NCBI GenBank assembly: GCA_002438625.1
Contig: DJPS01000030.1
Span: 358 to 13,319 of the forward strand
Source: Christensenella sp. UBA6406
Lineage (GTDB): Bacteria > Bacillota > Clostridia > Christensenellales > UBA1242
DNA: 12,962 nucleotides
Direction of reading: 5' to 3'
Part shown: in pieces, positions 10,344 through 12,962 of the stretch
Position numbering within the stretch: position 1 is the stretch's first letter
How the letters are laid out: each line of letters opens with the position of its first letter
Made by a program: the position numbers and the translations under genes
The notes under the pieces: model-generated
What the model was told of the DNA's origin: nothing
Database searches by the model: none
What the model saw: the letters and a program-made list of their open reading frames with translations, nothing else

Positions 10344-12017
10344 TTAGCAAATTGTTTTTATTGCAAATTCAAAACGCTTTTTCATATTTTCTTTACCTAA
10401 TATTTCTATAATTGTTGCCAAATCTGGCGTGTTTTTCTTGCCAGTTAAAAGCACACGAATGATTGTTGTATAATCTGCAACGCTACCTTTATAAGCGTTT
10501 GGATTTGTCTTATATTCTTTCATATCACTTGCGAACCCAATCGTTTCAATATTTTGCTTTATATTTGCAAACCATTGCAACTTGTCATCACTATCATTAT
10601 ATATAGATAAATAATGCTCCGCAACTTCTTTAATCAAATCGCTTGAATATTTTTCTTTATCCATTTCAAAATTTTCAGCATTAAAATTGAAAAATACATC
10701 ATCAAAAATGTAACCAAATACGCTTTTAATTTCGCTAAACTTTGCAATGTCTTTCCTTGGTTTTTCGCCACCCCTATCAATAGATAAAATTGATTTTAAT
10801 CTATTTTTATTTTCTTCGCAACTTAAAAGCACTTTCAATTCTTCGCCATATTTTTCACAGTACAAAACAATATTTTGTATTAATTCATCTATTGTCATAT
10901 ATGCAATTACATTCTTACTCACATCGTTAAGTTTAACCATATCAAATAGCGAACCACTCTTGCTAACTTTATTCAATTTGAAATCAAAATCTAAAAAACT
11001 TGCCTTTCTATTCTTCGCTCTCCACTGCTCAAAATCACTGTTGATTAATGTCATTAAATAATCAACAACCGCTTCCTTTGGATAACCTTCTTCAAAGAAA
11101 ACTGATGCATTTGCCTCCGCATCCTTTCGCTTAGACAACTTACGCCTAGAATTTCCATCCAGTTTCTCTAGCTGTGGCAAATGTGCATATGGAATCTTAT
11201 CAAACCCCAACGCCTCAAAAATTTGACAATGCTCACTTGTCGCACTAAGCCAATCTTCCCCACGAATCACAATGCCAGTTTGCATTAAATGGTCATCTAT
11301 TGCGTGTGCCAAATTGTATGGTGGCAATCCGTTGCTCTTTAATATAACCGCATCGTTTATGTTCGCATCCATCTCAATTTCGCCCTTAACCAAATCCTTA
11401 AACTTAAACCTATCGCCCAACTGCTTTTGACATTTAAGCCTAATCGCAAACGGCAACCCACTTTTCACTTTTTCTTCAATTTGCTCGTATGTTAAATTGC
11501 GACATCTTGCATATTTACCAAAATAACCACGCTTTTCGCTTTTGTCTTCCGCTTGCTCCCTTTCTATCTCTTTCGCTTCATCTTCACCACAAAAACAAGG
11601 ATATGCAAGCCCTTCCGCTACCAACTTCTTTGCATATGATTTATATATGTCCATCCTTTCACTTTGCACATATGGACCATAATCACCAAATTGATTGCCG
11701 TTTATATCAACGCCCTCATCAAACTCCACACCAAAATCGCTAAGAACCCTAACAATCAACTTATCAGAGCCCTCAACCTTTCTCTCTTGGTCTGTATCCT
11801 CAATTCTTAAAAAGAACTTACCACCACTTTTCCTTGCAACTAAATAATTTATAAGTGCAGTGAAAAAACCACCTATATGCACAAACCCCGTTGGACTTGG
11901 GGCAAACCTTGTAACTTTTGCTCCGTCCGCTAAATCTCTCTTTTTATATTCCTTTTCATATTCCGCACAATCTTTTACATTAGGAAACAATAAATTTGCT
12001 AACTTTAAATTATCCAT
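10344..12017 (-). CDS. gltX: Glutamate--tRNA ligase
   Basis: A class I aminoacyl-tRNA synthetase that charges tRNA-Glu with glutamate using ATP in the cytosol. The product (557 aa) has the nucleotide-binding signature as HIGG at 47-50 within RFAPSPTGFVHIGG, and the KMSKS-type loop as KLSKR at 293-297. C141-x-C143 with Y169 and C172 match the zinc-binding pattern in the acceptor-end domain. The IRGEDWLSATSEH stretch near 251-263 is also diagnostic. It is longer than the usual 470-490 residues, with the extra length in the C-terminal anticodon-binding half, as in many clostridial enzymes. Whether it also mischarges tRNA-Gln cannot be told. The start is ATG 12017; an in-frame TTG at 12050 lies upstream of the GGAAG ribosome binding site (13 nt spacing). 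It is monocistronic, with promoter near 12079 and terminator at 10245-10287. A tRNA-Glu gene lies about 4 kb away. Confidence 0.97.
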   Translation of the reverse strand: MDNLKLANLLFPNVKDCAEYEKEYKKRDLADGAKVTRFAPSPTGFVHIGGFFTALINYLVARKSGGKFFLRIEDTDQERKVEGSDKLIVRVLSDFGVEFDEGVDINGNQFGDYGPYVQSERMDIYKSYAKKLVAEGLAYPCFCGEDEAKEIEREQAEDKSEKRGYFGKYARCRNLTYEQIEEKVKSGLPFAIRLKCQKQLGDRFKFKDLVKGEIEMDANINDAVILKSNGLPPYNLAHAIDDHLMQTGIVIRGEDWLSATSEHCQIFEALGFDKIPYAHLPQLEKLDGNSRRKLSKRKDAEANASVFFEEGYPKEAVVDYLMTLINSDFEQWRAKNRKASFLDFDFKLNKVSKSGSLFDMVKLNDVSKNVIAYMTIDELIQNIVLYCEKYGEELKVLLSCEENKNRLKSILSIDRGGEKPRKDIAKFSEIKSVFGYIFDDVFFNFNAENFEMDKEKYSSDLIKEVAEHYLSIYNDSDDKLQWFANIKQNIETIGFASDMKEYKTNPNAYKGSVADYTTIIRVLLTGKKNTPDLATIIEILGKENMKKRFEFAIKTIC

Positions 12018-12078
12018 AACTATTTCTAATCTTCCTTTAATCTTTATCAATTTTTATTCTATTTCTTAAATTGAATTT

Positions 12079-12107
12079 ATTATACCAAAATTTACATAAA
12101 AAAGCAA
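12079..12107 (-). promoter_or_regulatory. Extended -10 promoter of gltX
   Basis: On the minus strand a perfect TATAAT (12084-12079) is preceded by TGG, an extended -10. The -35 position 17 bp upstream is TTGCTT (12107-12102), only three of six bases, and lies inside the terminator stem of the upstream gene. The predicted leader is about 55 nt. Confidence 0.65.
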
Positions 12108-12142
12108 CCATTTTAAACATTTACAATTAAATATGATTGCTT
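12098..12142 (-). terminator. Terminator of the 203-aa gene
   Basis: A 10-bp stem (12142-12133 with 12111-12102, one G-U pair) is followed by U4, or U6 with the stem end. The loop is 21 nt and AT-rich. It starts 25 nt after the stop codon. Confidence 0.75.
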
Positions 12143-12166
12143 AATTTACATTTAAAATTATTTTGA

Positions 12167-12778
12167 TTAATTATTATTCTCTGTAACTTTTGCTTTACTT
12201 TCTTTATTTTTAAAATTTTCACCACTTTCAATTTTATATGATTTTAAAAATAGATTATAATCAAATTCTATTTGCAAACTTTTTCTTTCGTACATTATTT
12301 TGTTTTCAACTTTGTTAAACTCAAAATCAAACTTTATTTTTTTTCTAGCATCATAGCGGTTAAATTCTATGTAATTTTCATTAACTTTTAAACTATCTGC
12401 AAATTTAATTAATAAATTTATAATTAAATCTAAACTATAACTTTTATTTAGACATTTAACAAAAACCACCGCTCTATTTTGCGTTAAAAGCAAGGCAAGA
12501 GCAATTTCAATTAAATCGTATGGAGAAAAATCATTCTTTAAATTAATTTTCAAAACGTCTTCAAAATTATAGAAAACGTTTCCATTAACTTCCACACCAT
12601 AAAGCAACTTTTGCTTCCTGTATTTCTCTACAATCTCCGCCACCTTATCAAACTCAACAACCTCATTCCCATATTGCTTGTCCGCCGTTTGGGCAGTTTG
12701 CAAAAATGATTGTGTATTTATTAAAACTTGCATAATTAAATCTAACACAACATTAACATCTAATGGCTTTTTATTCAT
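12167..12778 (-). CDS. Unknown 203-aa protein
   Basis: I do not recognise this family. The N-terminal 1-60 is helical (from NVVLDLIMQVL to AEIVEKYRKQK). The middle, about 84-132, alternates a helix (DLIEIALALLLTQ), a hydrophobic strand (NRAVVFVKC, 101-109) and another helix (LDLIINLLIKFADSL), which looks like an alpha/beta fold. Residues 135-182 are strand-rich with many Lys and Glu, and the tail (about 185-203) is charged and probably disordered. No membrane segment is evident. The ribosome binding site is weak (GGCGGG, about 10 nt before ATG 12778). It lies 50 nt after the partial gene upstream, so the two are probably co-transcribed, and it ends in a terminator that overlaps the gltX promoter. 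Confidence 0.65.
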   Translation of the reverse strand: MNKKPLDVNVVLDLIMQVLINTQSFLQTAQTADKQYGNEVVEFDKVAEIVEKYRKQKLLYGVEVNGNVFYNFEDVLKINLKNDFSPYDLIEIALALLLTQNRAVVFVKCLNKSYSLDLIINLLIKFADSLKVNENYIEFNRYDARKKIKFDFEFNKVENKIMYERKSLQIEFDYNLFLKSYKIESGENFKNKESKAKVTENNN

Positions 12779-12828
12779 TCTTACTTTTCCCGCCTTTACC
12801 TTAATTTAACGCTTTTCACTAACTTTGC

Positions 12829-12962
12829 TTATCTACTTAACCCATTCTCTCCACTTAAATCATAAGCACTTCTATAAATCTTAACCGCCTTATCTATCTC
12901 GCTACCGCTCAAATCCGCCATATTCTCGCCCATTTTCCCATATGGCACTGAATTCTTAATTG
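12829..12962 (-). CDS. C-terminal end of an unknown gene, cut by the window edge
   Basis: An open minus-strand frame enters from the right edge and ends at TAA 12831-12829, giving 44 codons that begin IKNSVPYGKMGENM and continue DLSGSEIDKAVKIYR. The frame is GC-richer than the intergenic DNA and free of stops, which supports it as real. The family was not recognised. The gene lies 50 nt upstream of the 203-aa gene on the same strand. Confidence 0.6.
   Translation of the reverse strand, partial: IKNSVPYGKMGENMADLSGSEIDKAVKIYRSAYDLSGENGLSR

Noticed and set aside
10747..11743. Plus-strand open frames of 104 and 84 aa
   Set aside because: They are antisense to gltX.
12018..12050. TTG 12050 start for GltX
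   Set aside because: The ribosome binding site lies inside the extension, and known enzymes begin near the RFAPSPTG strand without such a basic lead.

Overview
The window looks like a chromosomal segment of an AT-rich, low-GC Gram-positive bacterium of the Clostridia type. This rests on the gene families (DUF1292, TM2, a Myb-like two-repeat regulator with a coiled coil, a long clostridial-style GltX, a SpoU methylase), the GGAGG-type ribosome binding sites, the near-consensus TTGACA/TATAAT promoters and the U-rich intrinsic terminators. Stop codons are TAA or TAG where checked. Nearly all genes lie on the minus strand, whose coding sequence is G-rich relative to C. The minus strand is therefore probably the leading strand. 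The organism cannot be named from sequence alone.

Layout from left to right. (1) 1-778: a tRNA block on the minus strand, transcribed as Gly(TCC), Arg(TCT), His(GTG), Gln(TTG), a gap, then Gln(CTG), and a separately promoted Lys(TTT) cut by the window edge. (2) 820-984: a 165-bp hairpin-forming element with 28-bp terminal inverted repeats, MITE-like. (3) 1134-1928 plus: a SpoU/TrmH-family RNA 2'-O-methyltransferase. (4) 2096-5876 minus: five genes for small acidic, zinc-ribbon or membrane proteins: tandem DUF1292, a 2-TM zinc-ribbon protein, a B-box-like 3-TM protein, a TM2-domain protein and a Cys-rich multi-TM protein resembling a CorB-like family. (5) 5981-6208: a Met-Glu tRNA operon with its own promoter and terminator. 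(6) 6432-8003 minus: an 85-residue unknown protein with a long structured leader, and a Myb-like/coiled-coil protein. (7) 8230-9258: a lone plus-strand unknown gene, very C-rich and G-poor. (8) 9629-12017 minus: an unknown 141-residue protein with a perfect consensus promoter, and gltX. (9) 12167-12962 minus: an unknown protein and the last 44 codons of another gene.

The most interesting signals are in the small membrane-protein cluster. The promoter upstream of the TM2 gene has perfect -35 and -10 hexamers, but they are only 15 bp apart, and nine of those 15 spacer bases are a run of G. That is the architecture of a slipped-strand, phase-variable promoter. In the same cluster a G8 run sits in the linker between the two DUF1292 repeats, where a one-base slip in either direction stops translation within about 14 codons. 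Between the TM2 gene and the B-box-like gene lies an RNA region in which one strand segment can pair with either an upstream or a downstream partner. Together these suggest a switchable envelope or stress module, but this is inference. tRNA genes, gltX and the SpoU methylase are ordinary housekeeping content.
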